From contig MU001679.1 of the NCBI GenBank assembly GCA_010093515.1, forward strand, positions 753,859 to 817,858: a DNA stretch of 64,000 nt, read 5' to 3'. Below are positions 1-12,335 of this stretch, one piece after another. Both the position numbers and the translations under genes were made by a program. How positions within the stretch are numbered: the first letter of the stretch is position 1; each line of letters begins with the position of its first letter. This DNA comes from Lineolata rhizophorae. Taxonomy: Eukaryota; Ascomycota; Dothideomycetes; Lineolatales; Lineolataceae. Below the pieces are notes generated by a model. That model made no database searches. It saw only the letters and a list, made by a program, of their open reading frames with translations, and was not told the DNA's origin.

Positions 1-3000
1 GTCCCCAGCTCTCTCCCGTCGCCCGCGCTTGCTCTCCGCTCGGCCAACTTTGTCCCTCGGCACCGCCGCCTGCGGCTAGACGCGGGCCGCGAGAAACCAG
101 CCGAGGCTTGCGGGGCCATCCAGACAAAAGGGCAAGGGGGAAGGGGGGCTCCAAGGGTGGGGATGGCGCAATTGAAGTGTTGGCTCTGTGTAGTAGCGCA
201 AGGGACCTAGCCTAGAGGAAAAGGAAAAAAAGGAAAAAAAGAGATCCAGTGGGCGAGAAGAGATGGGGTGGAGGTGGTTCGTTTGGGTGGTTGGGCCCGC
301 TGGGGAGGAGCTGGGTTCTGGATGCGTAGGTGCCTGGGGTGCGGTAATATTGGTACCTTGGCCCAAGCTGGCAAAGTCTCCTCATGCCGTCGGTTTGCTG
401 AGGCATGTAGCTGTGGTTTGTTGAAGTAGACCATGAGAGGGAAGGTTGGCCGGAGGATGTTGGATCTAAGGATCCGGCCCGCGCGGATCAAAAGGCAATC
501 GTGGGCCGGGAGACGAGGATACGACTAGTCCCAATGGATTCGAGAGTCCCGAGAGCTCTGTACTCAGTGCTGCGCCTTCCAATCGCGGGTTCCTTGTGGC
601 ATTTCAGCATTTGCAATGGTAGACGAGTGCTCCATTGTGGAGCAGACCCGTTTTCGGTGGTCTAGCGCCGAGTCTAGCCTGAAATGGGCAGTTCTTATAG
701 GCGTTCCGTCCACCTACCTATATAGATTCCCAAGTGGGCAATCTGGAAAGTTCCTACCTGATATATTATTATTGCCATCTCAGTACGCTGGGCAGCCGGG
801 GACACGATTGCAATTACAAACCGAGGCATAACCACTTCTCCGCTTGACGTAGGGCACAATGACGCGTGGACCTCCCTCCTTCCAATTGTGACGAACGAAA
901 GGTACCGAGCGCAATCCATCATACGCACCAAGAGCTGGAACATGAAGAAGGACGCCGACAGCAAAGCGCGAACGAGACCCTTAAACCTCAATCGGGTTCT
1001 TCGCCCGCCGAGCGATCGCCGCCAACCCTTCCAGAAGACGCGCTAGGGCGGGCGCTAGCAGCGCCTTGTAGCGTGGTGGCTTGAAACTTTGTTCTGAAGG
1101 CGCTCAGGGGTTGCTAACGACTAAAGGGCCTCCTTTCTGCCGTTAGAGTCACACATGGCACGCCCACTTCAGCCGGAGGTTAGTAGCTTGTATTCGATAA
1201 CCTCGACGGCCAGGCAGGGGACTGGATGGAGTGGGGGGGAAGGTCGCAGCCGGACAAATGGGAAGGCGCATGTAGCCCCATGACTCGCGGACCGCTTCGT
1301 CTGCCGTTGAGTCTTTCCAGGGTCCTTGTAGCTATGGACGTAGGCTACATTAACGGATGGATGTCCTTGTGGGCTCCTGTGGAGTGAGATGTTCTACGTT
1401 GCGGGCGAAGGCTGCGTCGCTCCGGAAATGAGGAGAAACGATAAAGAAAGCTTTTCGAATGACCACGTGCGAACTTCATACCCGAGCCTGGAGGATGGAT
1501 GATCATGACGTCCTGCTAGGCCTCTGTGCTTTAGGGGTAGGGTTCTTATTACGTGGCACTCGCCGAGCCTGTTGACTATGGTCAGAGGTTGGATGGGCCG
1601 AAATTGTGATGTTGAACGCGCACACTATGAATGTCGCCAGTCGCAACGTTCGTCCAAGGCCGTCCAGTAGCAGATTTTAGGCGAGATATTAGTCGGATCT
1701 TCTGCAATAGGTGTCACTTCCGTGGTCGGGAGACGATGAGAAGGTACAATCTCGGGCATATTGTCGAGGGAGTGGGGTTGCTGGAGGTGGAGTCTAACAG
1801 ATGTTCTATGTTTGACTAGTGTCGACTACTCACTTAACGAGAATAGTTAGTGGTTGTTGCTCACTGGTGTGCTCGTCTGAAATAGCGATAGAATCCCATT
1901 TTGCTCAAAATGCCAGGCCATGTGTTGAGTGCCGTACTAAGTTCAAAGCCTCATACCTACCACGATTACTTTAGTATCCTATTAGTCCGCGGTTGACAAG
2001 TGCTTCTCAAGCTCCTCCACCAGTAGGTATCCAGTCAATGCTAACTTGAAATCTATGCTAGAAGTGCTTGATACTTTTAGCCTCCTAGCCGATCCTCGTA
2101 TGCGGGTTCTGTGATAGGAAGCGTGGAATGAAGTAGCTGATCGAGTATCCTGTGGCAGAAATTTGAAGTGTGCGGCTGCGTACAGTAATCTCCACAATCT
2201 TACAGTCCCTGTGAAGACATGGACGAAGGAGTGAGGTAAATGTAGCGTTCTGTTTGACTAGAATTTGAGGAGAATCCGAATTCAACGATGTCAAGTACAA
2301 GTTAGCTACGGGCTTGCAACGAGAAGCATGCAGGGTAGCGGAGGTCTTTTAATGGGAATGAAGCACTCACACTAAAGACTTCGATGCATCCAAGAGCCTA
2401 GAGCAAGTTCTTTCTGACGAGCAAAAGTTTCGTTGTCCGGAAGGGGTGTTGATACAACCAAACTCTTTACCGAACATATTGCGCTCATGTCCAAATGGTC
2501 CTAGCTATGAAATTCTGCGCTGAACTATCTGGCTCCAATTTTATGGATAGAGGAACAGAGCAAGGGACCTGCAATGCAAGAACATGTCGTTTTAGCAATT
2601 TGACAATTCTAGGTTAGCATGAAATTCCCACTTCCAGCAGCTGCTCACGCAGTAGCTGCTTCGGTGAACCGAGTATAGCAAGGCCACTAAGACTATAATG
2701 TCTAATCCGCAAAGGCCGACTAGAAGTTAAAGAGAGTAAATTCAACTAAAACCCAAAGGACCAGTGCAGTGAGTGAAGAGTTTGGTTCGCACATGTTGTC
2801 AAAGTAAACATTGAAGTTGCGCTGTTATCGCGACAGTTTGCGGCGGCCTTTAAACGGACTCGAGATCCAAAGAATATCTGTGGCCATGTTTCACTGATAT
2901 TCCAATCATTTTCACTCAATGACTTCATTGACGGTTATTACTGGCCTTGGAAAGTCTCAAGACGTTGAGTTTGAGGTTGTGTCTGACTTGTAGAGTGTCC

Positions 3001-3300
3001 GACGATGTTGTGATCGATGGAGTTATGAATGCGGAATAATTGAACTTATTCCAACGATGGCATCGTCATGTCATAAAGTTGGAGAACGAAACAAAATTAC
3101 CTCGGAAAGAAGAAAAATACAAAATCGACGTAGTTCGAGAGTTCGAACGATGAGGAAGGAGTGGGCGTCCCGCGAACGCCGTGTTCTCGCCTGGCTTCTC
3201 GGAGCCTAGTCGTGGGTCGTCATATCGACAGGCTAAATTCCAAGGACGGACTTTTCGACCATCCAACGTACCCGACCAGGCCTACTCAAATTTCGCACCC
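1..3300. other. Gene-poor region, nothing recognised
   Basis: No reading frame here is long, has a recognisable domain, or can be extended by plausible splicing. The longest open frames are under 125 residues with shuffled-looking composition. Base composition is fairly balanced compared with the GC-rich DNA that follows. I see no tRNA, 5S rRNA or transposon termini. A short non-coding RNA or a fast-evolving small gene cannot be excluded. Confidence 0.6.
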
Positions 3301-6300
3301 GATCGATCCGCACCGCACCCACCCCTTCCCGTCATTTAACTTAGGCCAATCGTCCCGGAAGCCGCCGGGCGGCTTGCCGCCACAGTGCGCAGTGGCAACG
3401 TCTACTAGCGCCAACTGCCAATTCGTCGTTCGGCCCACCGCTTGCGAGTGTGCAGCACACAGGGATGATGTACGCCTGGACGGAAGTTGGGCAACCTCAC
3501 GCCGCGTACGCATGCCTCCCCACAGGTAGCACGGCAGATGGCAAGAGGATCAAGCAAGCAGGCAGACAAACCAGCACGACCTCGACGACAATGCGTTCTT
3601 TTCTTAGAAAGAAGGGCTATGCGCGCCGCATCCCGGGCTAGAAGGCCAAAAAAAAAAAGGGACAAGACAAGTCTAGATGTAAGCTTGCAATTACTGTTTG
3701 CATGTTCTCCAAGGTCACCCCGTCGCCCCGCACGGCGTCTAAATGAAAAGGTTCAATATTCGCCGGCTCGGTCCATCGCCAGGAACCAAGTCCAAGCGGC
3801 TGCCCGCCGCCGAGCAGCAGACAAACGGCGATTTTCTGCACGGGCCGGGAGGGCCGGGAAGAGAGGGGTCCAAGTCGCTGCAGATCGGGGGGGGAGGGCC
3901 CAGCAGAACGCCCAACGAACGGCCCACCAGTCGGCAAATTTTATTGTCGTGCTTGGTGCTAGCATGCAGAGACAGGGCTCCTACATTATGTGCATGGCTC
4001 ACCCCTGACCGGCGCCAGGTGCTACGGACACACAGACACACGGGCACACACCACGCCATCCAATCCATCAGCCACCGACGCATGCTGCCTGCAGACCCAA
4101 TGCGCGGCAACCAGAAGGGTCTGTTGCTGCGTGTGTGGATGGCGTATGCAGGACCGCTGTGCGAGCGCGGACCAGCGGAGTTCCTGATTATCCACTAACG
4201 GACTTTTAGGAAGAGCAAGCAGCATGGCAGACACTAGCCAGAGCAAGAGAGGGGGGGGGTGGAAGGGGGGGAAGAGAGGAGGGAAGGGTGTTGGTGTGAA
4301 GCGCTGCGACCCAGTCAAGCCGAGTCGAACGATAGACTTCTCATCGCATACGGACATTGCGGCGGACCGTTAGGTCTAGGCGGAGGGAACCGATGGGCAT
4401 CAAGCTTACCCTCTCCCTCTGCAAGTCTGCATCTCCTTCATCAATCTCTGGAGAACTCCGAACTGATCGACTCCGCCCAACATCTTTGCCGGACGCGCTC
4501 ATCATCTTCATAATCACGCGCACGATGCTGTCACGTTTCTTTCTTTGGTACAGATGCACAAAGAAAACCATACATAGATAGATAGGGCCTGCAAACTGCA
4601 CGCCCCGGGTTTTTAGTTGGCCTCGATAGCGACATTCTCTCCAGAGGGAGCCACGAGCCCAAAATACCGAATCTAGGAGCCTCCAGAGTACATGCGCGCA
4701 TGATGCAGTTTCCCCACCGGGGCCTCCACCCAAAAATAATTCGCCCTCGTGCAACCAGAGCGTGCTGTCGCCTTTCCCTCATGCTACCTTGATGTTTCCA
4801 CCAGTCAGTCCTTGCTAGTGCATGTAGTGTTGCTTTGACGCCGCCCCAATCACAAGAGGAAGGCCCCGTTCATCCAGACCTCTGGGATGTCATCGGAACC
4901 TCTGTCGACACTTTGCCGGTCAGTGGACGAGAAACAATGCAGTTCGACATGCAAGGGGTCAGAGACAGCCGAGCGGGCATGAACGTCCTTCTCTGTTTCT
5001 CACCCCTCTGCCGGCCCGAGCAAACTAGCAAAGGCCACCCCAACGGCCGCGAAGCCGCAGCCGCAGCAAACACCCATCCAGCCCAGGAAGGCATTGCCTG
5101 CCGGGTTTCGGGCTCAGCTCGCGGTCCACCGCTCCGCCCGTGACAACTGACAGGACGAAACGGCTGAGCCACGCGTGTACCCGACCAGACAGAAAAAGGC
5201 GCAGAGGACATGGATGCGGACGACGGCACCTCGAATCGAGCACTTCCTCATCTGATCTCTTCTCAGCACGCTACCAAACTTTCCTTTTCCCCCCCCTTTC
5301 CCCACCCCTCCGAGGCTCCAACTAGCCGTTCTACTTCTAGATCGGGTCTCTCGAGCCATTGAGCCACGCCACGCCACGTCGATCAGGGAGCAGCAGCTCA
5401 CACGCCCCTCGCCCGGTCCCGCCGCCGGGCAATCAACCGCCAGCGACAGCACCCCAATTCGATCGTCGAGGACCGCCAGACCGGCCCAGAAAGGAGGCCC
5501 CCGAACCGCACGCCCCCAAGCCCTACGGCTGGACGTCCCGTTGACCAGCTCGGGAGGGGGCAAAGAGTCCTCGCGGTCCTGCCGGCCTTGCGCACACCCC
5601 AACTCAGCAGGGCCCGACTAGGGAGAGGGGGGTAAGGTGTAGAAAACGGAGATCTCGCACCAACCCCCGCCGCCCGGTCGAACTACCCACGCTATCCCTC
5701 CACCCCGCAACCCCCCGCCCGCCATCCTCCAGCACCTTCCTGCCGATGCCGCAGCTGGGGCCGGCCTGCTGGCCGGTGCGAGCCTCGTCGAGCCGCAGAC
5801 CCGGCCGTACTGACGGCGCGCGCAGCAAGAGCGCGGACTCGAGGCCGAGCGGACGGGGGCTCAGGGCGGGCCTCGGCGCGCTCAACTCGCGCTCGTCCGA
5901 GTCGCGCCAGAGACGAAGACGAGGCTGGGGGTACACCGGGTAAGCAGGTATGGGCGGGCGTGAGGGAGAGCTCCAGAGCCCCCGGGACAAGAGCCCGGTT
6001 GTTACGCGCGTTTCCTTTTTGGTTTTTGCGGCAGCGTGGCCGGGCTGAGGCCGCTGTAATTTGGCTTTTGCATGTTTGTTCGTCGGTACGTACATGACAC
6101 TGGAGCGGACCTTCAGCCGGGCGGCGGCCGAAGGCAGGCAAAATGAAACAGTTGAAGATCCAACACGCACTGATTTCAATGAAGTGGGGTATTATTTCAG
6201 AACCGTTCCATTCGTGCAATGGTGTTTCAAGAACAAGAAAGGTTTGGGGGGAGGGGGGGGGGGACACAAAGCTGCAAGCAGCAACAGATTAGAACTGAAG

Positions 6301-7800
6301 AAGCGGAGAAGTAGAAATTTAGAAACTTGTCAAGCCCCAAACCAAATGAAGCCGATCTCCGGTCGGTTCATCCCAAATAGCTCCTAGCTGACATCCGAAA
6401 CGTAGTGTCCGGTGCGGTGGAAGTCTTTTGCTGCTAGCACACCAGGAAAGCAAGGACAGCATCGCCACCTGCGCTCGCGTCATTCCGCCCGCAGTACAAC
6501 CCTGCCTCCCGCCCCGATCCGGAGAAAAGAGGACATTCCCCAAAGGGTAGAAAGGAAGTATGAAAACAGAAGGGCAAGGGCAAGAACAAAACACAAAGAA
6601 GTAATACGCAGCCAAGTATATTATTAAGGCCAGCAATTTGGGAAGTAAGAACTGCAAAAACTCTGGGGTATGTTGTGCTTTGCCAACCTGCCAACTTAGA
6701 ATAGTGAAGAGGTTTCTGTACAATTGGGAGGAGGCCAAATTTCATCAAGAGATCAGAAACAAGTCGAAAGAATAAAACAAAAAACAAAAAGGGGGAATAG
6801 GGAAGAAAACGTAACTACATGAACATTTGGGGGGGGGGGGGGGGGGGTTGGTTCTCGGGCCGGGGGGGGGGGGGGGGGGGGGGTGATTGTGCTCTGCGCC
6901 GGAGGAGATTTAAACGTAACTGCAACAACTCATACAAGCAGAATTTCTCCCTGCTCGCTCCTATACACTCACCCAAGAAAAAGGTAGAAAAGAGAACCCC
7001 CCAGATTAACACCGAAGCGCTCTTCCCCCCCATCCATCGTCATCATTTGTCTGAGTCCCGAACAATCCAAATGGCCCGTCATACAACCCGATTTTCGTTT
7101 CCCAAATTCGAGCAACCCGGCCGTTAAACAAAAAAAAATAAAAAAAGACAAAAACCAAAAACCAAAAATAAAAAAAACCATTTGAATTAATTTCCCGCCC
7201 CTCACCACCTTCAAACCACCTATCCCGTTATCCCGTGAAAGCGCCCATGTCTATACTGGTATGACAGGCCCACGCACACACACGCACGCACGCACCAACC
7301 GACCGGTCCCCAAACCCCCCGCCGCCGTCCGAAGAACCAAAGAAAAAAAAAGAAAAAAAAGAAAAAAAAAGTCGCAACAAGACCGCAACTGGGGGGGGGG
7401 CCACCTTGAATGTTTTGTGCCGGCGCGGTCCGAGCGCGGCGCGAAGCTCTCCGGCTCCCAAACGTGAAACGTTTTAGTCCGACGGCGGGGCAAACGGAGA
7501 GAGAGAGGAAGAAAGAGAGAGATACAAGAGCGAGGGGGCAAAGGAGAAACCCTCACGCGACGCCTCGCGTCCCTGTCCCCGACCTTGTCCTCGCCCTCGC
7601 CCTCTCCGTCGTCCGATTCCAGGTGTGGGTGGAGCACGCGAGCCTTGCGACGACCCTTTTCATCTTTCTTCTCGTTTCCGTTGCGGGCCACCGGCTCGGA
7701 CCAGCTTCCCTTTTCAGTCCTCTTTTTTTTCCTTTTCTTTTTTTTTTTCCTGTTCCTCTCTTTTTCTTTTTCTCCCCCCTCCCCGGGCCGCACCTCCCGC
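3301..7800. other. GC-rich non-coding region 3' of the homeobox gene
   Basis: This stretch is GC-rich and full of homopolymer and purine/pyrimidine tracts. Its open frames are Arg/Pro/Gly/Ala-rich low-complexity translations without family resemblance, as expected from random GC-rich DNA. The part nearest 7800 probably includes the 3' UTR of the minus-strand homeobox gene, but I could not fix a polyadenylation site. No gene is called. Confidence 0.55.
6829..6883. repeat. Two long poly-G runs
   Basis: A run of 19 G (6829-6847) and a run of 22 G (6862-6883) are separated by 14 bases. They lie about 0.9 kb beyond the stop codon of the homeobox gene, so they would be C-runs in its transcript if the 3' UTR reaches this far. 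Exact lengths of such homopolymers are often unreliable in assemblies. Confidence 0.9.
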
Positions 7801-8763
7801 TCAATACGCCGGCCCCAAATGCAGCCCATCCCCGCGCTCTGCGCCGTCTTCATGTTGGTGTTGATGGCGATGATGGTGATGGTGATGGTGATGCTCCGCA
7901 TGCACGCCGCCGGCCGCGCCGTCGTCGCCGGGCTCTCCGAACCCCGTCTCGGCCCCCTGCTGCGCGCCGAACTGGCTCTCGGCCTGGGATCCCGCGCTTC
8001 CAGGCGGGCCGCCCGCGCCGCTGCCGCCGCTGCCCGGCGTGCCGGCGTCCTGCCGCAGGTACGAGTTCTGGAAGGACGTGATGTGGTGGGGCGCGGAGAG
8101 CATCTGGGCGAAACCGTGGTGGGGCGGGCCCAGCGGCGACCCCTGGGCGTGGTGCGAGCCGTAGCTGGGGAAGGTGGCCGTCTGGGGCGCCTGGTGGTGC
8201 TGCTGCTGTTGGTGCTGCTGCTGTTGGTGGTGGACGGCACCGGCGCCGGGCCCGCCGGCGACGGGGCTGCGCGGGCTCGGCGTGTAGTGCGCGGTGCTGA
8301 GCTCGATGCGCCGGGGCACGCCGGCCGAGAAGGAGCGCATCCGGTTCTGGGAGGCGGCCGCCTGGAAGCCGGGGATCTGGCCGTCTGGAAACCGGGTTAG
8401 CAAGGGAAAGGAAACGTGGACTGGGGCGAAACCATGTAGATAGGAGGGGGTTGGGGTGGGGGGGGGGTTTTAAAACTCACAATTATACCCGATCCCATAC
8501 GGCAAGCCCTGAGGGCCGCCGGTCTGCGGATCCTGACCCATGTGCTGCGCCGCGGCCATGGCGGCCGGATCCGCGCCCGCGCCGCCGTCCATGCCGCCGT
8601 CGGCGCCGCCGTACGACATGCTGGTGCGCAGCGGCGACGAGACCGCCTCGCCGCCGCCGCGCGACCCGCGCTGCATGCGGTCGTGGATGTTGAGCCGCGG
8701 GATGTGGTGGTGCTGGGGGTGCGACGTGAAGCCGGGGGAGGTGACGGAGCCGCCGAACGGGTT

Positions 8764-8801
<38 letters not shown>

Positions 8802-10758
8802 TGACGGCCCGTCCGGGACTGCGCTGGTCCATCGGCCCGGCGCCGAAGCTGAAGGGGTTCGTCTCGGCCGTGGCGGACACGGGCGACACGAGCGTGTCGG
8901 TGGCCGACTGCGGCGGCGTGAAGTTGAAGCCGCCGAAGGCCGGGCTGATGCCCGTGGGCGACAGGTGGTGGTGCGACGCCTCGGGCAGGCGGCGGAGCGC
9001 GTCCAGGTTGAGCGGGCGCACCATGCTGCCCTCGGGGAAGGCGGGCTGGTAGCCGCCGGGCGAGCTCAGCGGCGTGCCGCCCATGGCCTGGGCCGGCGGC
9101 GCCCCGAAGGGCGAGTGCAGCGCCTGCGTCATGTCGAAGTCGTCGGGCAGCGCGCGCGACCGCATCATGCGCTCGCGGTCGTCGCTCGTCAGACGCTTCA
9201 GCTTGGCGCGCCTGCAGCAGTGACGAGGCCGGTTAGCATAACGATCGGTGCAGCGCCTGGGAGGGGCCGCGAGGAGATGCTGGGGGAGATCGTGGCCCAT
9301 GCGGCTGAGATCAATGCGACCCCCGGCCGAGCCCCAACGACATTCCACGCGCGCAACTTCCCCTCCACCAGCCCAATAGGCCGCACTCACCTGTTCTGAA
9401 ACCAAACCTGCACTTGGCGAGGGCTCAGGCCCGGGATCTCGCGAGCAAGGCGTTCCCTGTGCGCGGCGTCCGGGTGTGCCTGGCGCGCGAACTCGCTCAT
9501 GAGGAAACGTGTTTGGTTGTGGGTAAGCCTGGCAATAGTGACGTGGCAGTCAGTGTCAAAGGCTTCCGAGCAAATGCGACGGCAGACAAATCCAAAAACA
9601 GGGAACGAGAAAAAAAAAAAAAACAAGGGAAACAAAGGAATTGGAATCCGCCCTGTTTTCCCCTTTTCGTTCTTGCTCGTCGCAAATCGGCCAAAGGGGT
9701 CGAAGCGTAGCCCAATCGCAACCGCAACCGCAAGTGCAAGCGCAGTAACCACAACAAACAACAGAAACCCCCGAGCAAACCACATACCTAAACCTCTTCA
9801 TCTTCCTCTTCTGCGCCCTCAGCTCCGCCGCCGTCGGCTTATGCTCCTCGCCCTCTTGGGCCCCCTGCCCCTGCCCCTGCCCTCCATGCTGCCCATCCTT
9901 CCCGCTCCCCGCGCCCCCACCGCTTCCATCCTGCCCGCTCCCCGCCCCGTCCCCGTCGTCCTGGCCCTCCTCGCCGCCCACGTCCAGCGCCCCCTCGGGC
10001 AGCCCGACCTCCATGCCCTCGACGCCGGCCCCCGGATCGGGCCCGAAGTCCAGCTCGTCCAGCCCGTCGTCGGCCTCGGCCTCGGCCCCGTCGCCGGCCT
10101 GCTGGTGCTGGTGTTGCTGGTGCTGCTGGTGCTGGTGCGGCGGTGGTGGCGGCGGCGGCGGCGACGGCGGCGTCAGCCGCGAGATGGGGCTCGCGGGCGC
10201 GGAGCCGCCGAAGGGGTGGACACCGCCGGCGACGGCGGCGGCGGCGGCGGCGGCGTGCGCGTCGACGTCCTCGAGGTTGGAGATGGTGATGCGCTCGCGC
10301 GGGGGCACGGCGCCGACGGGGGAGGCGGCCGAGCTGCCGTTCAGCGGGGTCGAGGCCTGCTGGTGGTGAGGATGGTGGTGGTGGTTGTGGTGGTGATGGG
10401 GGTGGGGTCCGCCGAGGATGCCGCCGGCGCCGGCCATCATGGCCGCCGCGGCGCCGCCGGCGCCCTGGCTGGGCGGCCGCATGGCGTAGGGGAAGCTCTT
10501 GTGCGCGCGCAGCAGGGGCCGCATCTGCGGCGCCATGTCGAGCGGCTGCAGGTCAGGGACGCCGTTGTGGACGAGCGTCATGTTGGCGCCGCCGCTGCCG
10601 TCGGCCGAGACGGGCGGGGAATCCAAGGGCTTCGGTTGGTGATGGGGGTGGGTTTGCCACTCTGTCGCTGCTGCTGCTGCTGCTGGGTCGCCCGAGGTCG
10701 CGCTGTACACTGACATATGCGGCGAACTGGGCGGGGAGAGCGGGATGAACTCGACCAT
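7801..10758 (-). CDS. Homeobox transcription factor (fungal Htf1/HbxA-like)
   Basis: Predicted nuclear DNA-binding regulator of 807 aa. Exons on the minus strand: 10758-9788, 9528-9391, 9211-8481, 8384-7801; introns of 259, 179 and 96 nt, all GT-AG. The homeodomain lies at about residues 314-375 and is split over exons 1-3. Its recognition helix reads RQVQVWFQNRRAKLKRL, with the invariant W-F-x-N-R. The N-terminus begins MVEFIPLSPPSSP. Low-complexity tracts flank the domain: His/Asn/Pro-rich and Gln-rich in exon 1, 12 Gly in exon 3, and Gln- and His-rich runs in exon 4. The segment just after the homeodomain (RALPDDFDMTQALHSPFG) resembles, from memory, the HTF1/HOX2/HbxA group that controls conidiation in several moulds; that assignment is inference. 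The ATG at 10758 is the first ATG in frame (an earlier in-frame codon is TTG). Confidence 0.88.
8764..8801 (-). repeat. CCG trinucleotide repeat coding poly-Gly
   Basis: A pure GCC/CCG run lies inside exon 3 of the homeobox gene. On the minus strand it encodes about 12 consecutive glycines after a Ser. Changes in copy number would keep frame and alter only the linker length. Confidence 0.9.
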
Positions 10759-10825
10759 TTGCAACCGGTGGGTGGGCGCAGAGGGTGGAGTTTTTTTTTG
10801 GTGCAGCGTAGAGAGAGACGAGAAG

Positions 10826-10852
10826 GAGAGAGAGAGAGAGAGAGAGAGAGAG
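10826..10852. repeat. (GA)n microsatellite
   Basis: A pure GA dinucleotide run of about 13 units sits roughly 70-95 nt upstream of the homeobox start codon, read as CT on the gene's strand. It may be part of the 5' UTR or core promoter; CT-rich blocks near transcription starts are common in filamentous fungi. Confidence 0.9.
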
Positions 10853-11011
10853 CGTGTTGCGGGCTTGTCAGAAAACAGAAAAGTTCCCGTTGCTTCTGCT
10901 CTTGCCGTTCGTAGCTGGCGTCGCGTTGCGCAGCTTGGGAAAAACTACTGCTGCTGCCCGTTCGAAGGCGCGAGGGCGCGCGCTGCCGGTAAGTGAAAAG
11001 TCGGACAAGAC

Positions 11012-11028
11012 GGGGGGGGGGGGGGGGG
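11012..11028. repeat. Poly-G run
   Basis: A run of 17 G lies about 260 nt upstream of the homeobox start and is followed by further G-rich sequence. Confidence 0.9.
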
Positions 11029-11521
11029 TAGGGACGGGGGGGGCGGGAAAGTGAACGCGTGGGGTGGAGAAGAAGGGGCACACAGCAGCAGCAGCAGCAG
11101 CAACAACAACACACTTACGCTGTTTTCTCTCGACAGAGAGCTAACCTGAATTGCACCCCCCTCTTGGCCGTTGGCTTGCTTGCGCCGAGTCGTCGTCAAG
11201 CAACGCGCGCTGTTCGTGCTCCCTAATTGGACGCTTGCAAAAAGTGACTCGAGCCTGCGCTCGGCGGGCACTTGTCCACCTTGCAAATTGAGTTCACTTT
11301 CGGGAGAGAGTATCGGGAGAGAGAAAGGATATGATAATCGAGATGGAGAGGGAGTGTGTGTGCGTCTGTATGCCTGTATCTGTGTTGTGTGCAGTAGTGC
11401 CTCGCTGCAAGTGACACGGCAACCAACAACAGACCGAACCGCCTGTTTGCGACTTCAGGTGCGCTCACGAACAGCCTCGAGGGAGAGAGGCTGGGCGAGT
11501 GTGACACGAAAAGGCGAAGTG

Positions 11522-11522
11522 C

Positions 11523-11560
<38 letters not shown>
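11522..11560. repeat. (CAGA)n microsatellite
   Basis: A tetranucleotide repeat of nearly ten perfect CAGA units runs into a GA/GT-rich tail that extends to about 11630. Confidence 0.92.
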
Positions 11561-11561
<1 letters not shown>

Positions 11562-12300
11562 GAGAGAGTGTGTCTGTGTGTATGCGTGTGTCTGAGCGTG
11601 AGAGACACAGAAAGAGACAGAGAGAGAGAGGCGCGCCGCAGCAAATGAAGCAAGGCTGCGGAATGTGGCTTGTATTTGTGCGTTGGAAAAATATTCCGAC
11701 AGACACAGCCAGTCCAGCCGCCCAGGGTGGGGTAAGGTAAGGGTTAGCCCGCCTGGGGGGGAAAAGGGCCCCAGGACGAAAACGGCGGGAGGATGTCTTT
11801 TGAGGCCGCCGTGGGAAAAAGTCGAGGTCGGCCCGTCGAAGCCAGCCCAGTCCCAGAAGCCAGTAGCCGCCCGTTCGCCTTTCCGTTATTTTTCAGGCCC
11901 TGGGGGGAGGGAGACCCGTTTTCTTCCCTTCGAGTTCTCGCCCCTGGGGCTCGATCGGTTGGGTAGGGCAAGGGTTACTGCGAGGGGAGGGGGGGAACCG
12001 GGGAGGAGGAGGGGTGGAGGAGGGAGGGCTGGTGTATCTGGCACTATCTACGCAAGCGCCCTGGGTATTTCGGAAGCTGCGAGGCTGCGGCTGCTGACCA
12101 GCACAAAACGAACGATGCCGTTTCTGGAGCACTCGGTCTAGGGCAGAGCTCGCCCCGAGTAGTGAAGACGAGGAGGAGGAGGAGGAGTAGGAGGAGGATG
12201 GAAGAAAGTGACGAGAGGAGGAGTGATGGTAGCGGCAAAGAGAGTGGGAGAGGGCCGTCCGAGAGAGGTAAGTCACCATGTAAGTGAGTTCAAGTACCAG

Positions 12301-12335
12301 TAGTAGTAGTAGTAGTAGTAGTAGCAGCAGCAGCA
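12301..12335. repeat. (TAG)8 (CAG)n compound microsatellite
   Basis: Eight TAG units are followed directly by about four CAG units, which suggests a point mutation spread by slippage within one trinucleotide array. Confidence 0.92.

Noticed and set aside
7585-8400. Plus-strand open frame of 271 codons
   Set aside because: Antisense shadow of the last homeobox exon.
9499-10713. Plus-strand open frame of 404 codons
   Set aside because: Antisense shadow of homeobox exon 1 and intron 1; Val/Leu/Gly repeats mirror the His/Pro codons of the real gene.
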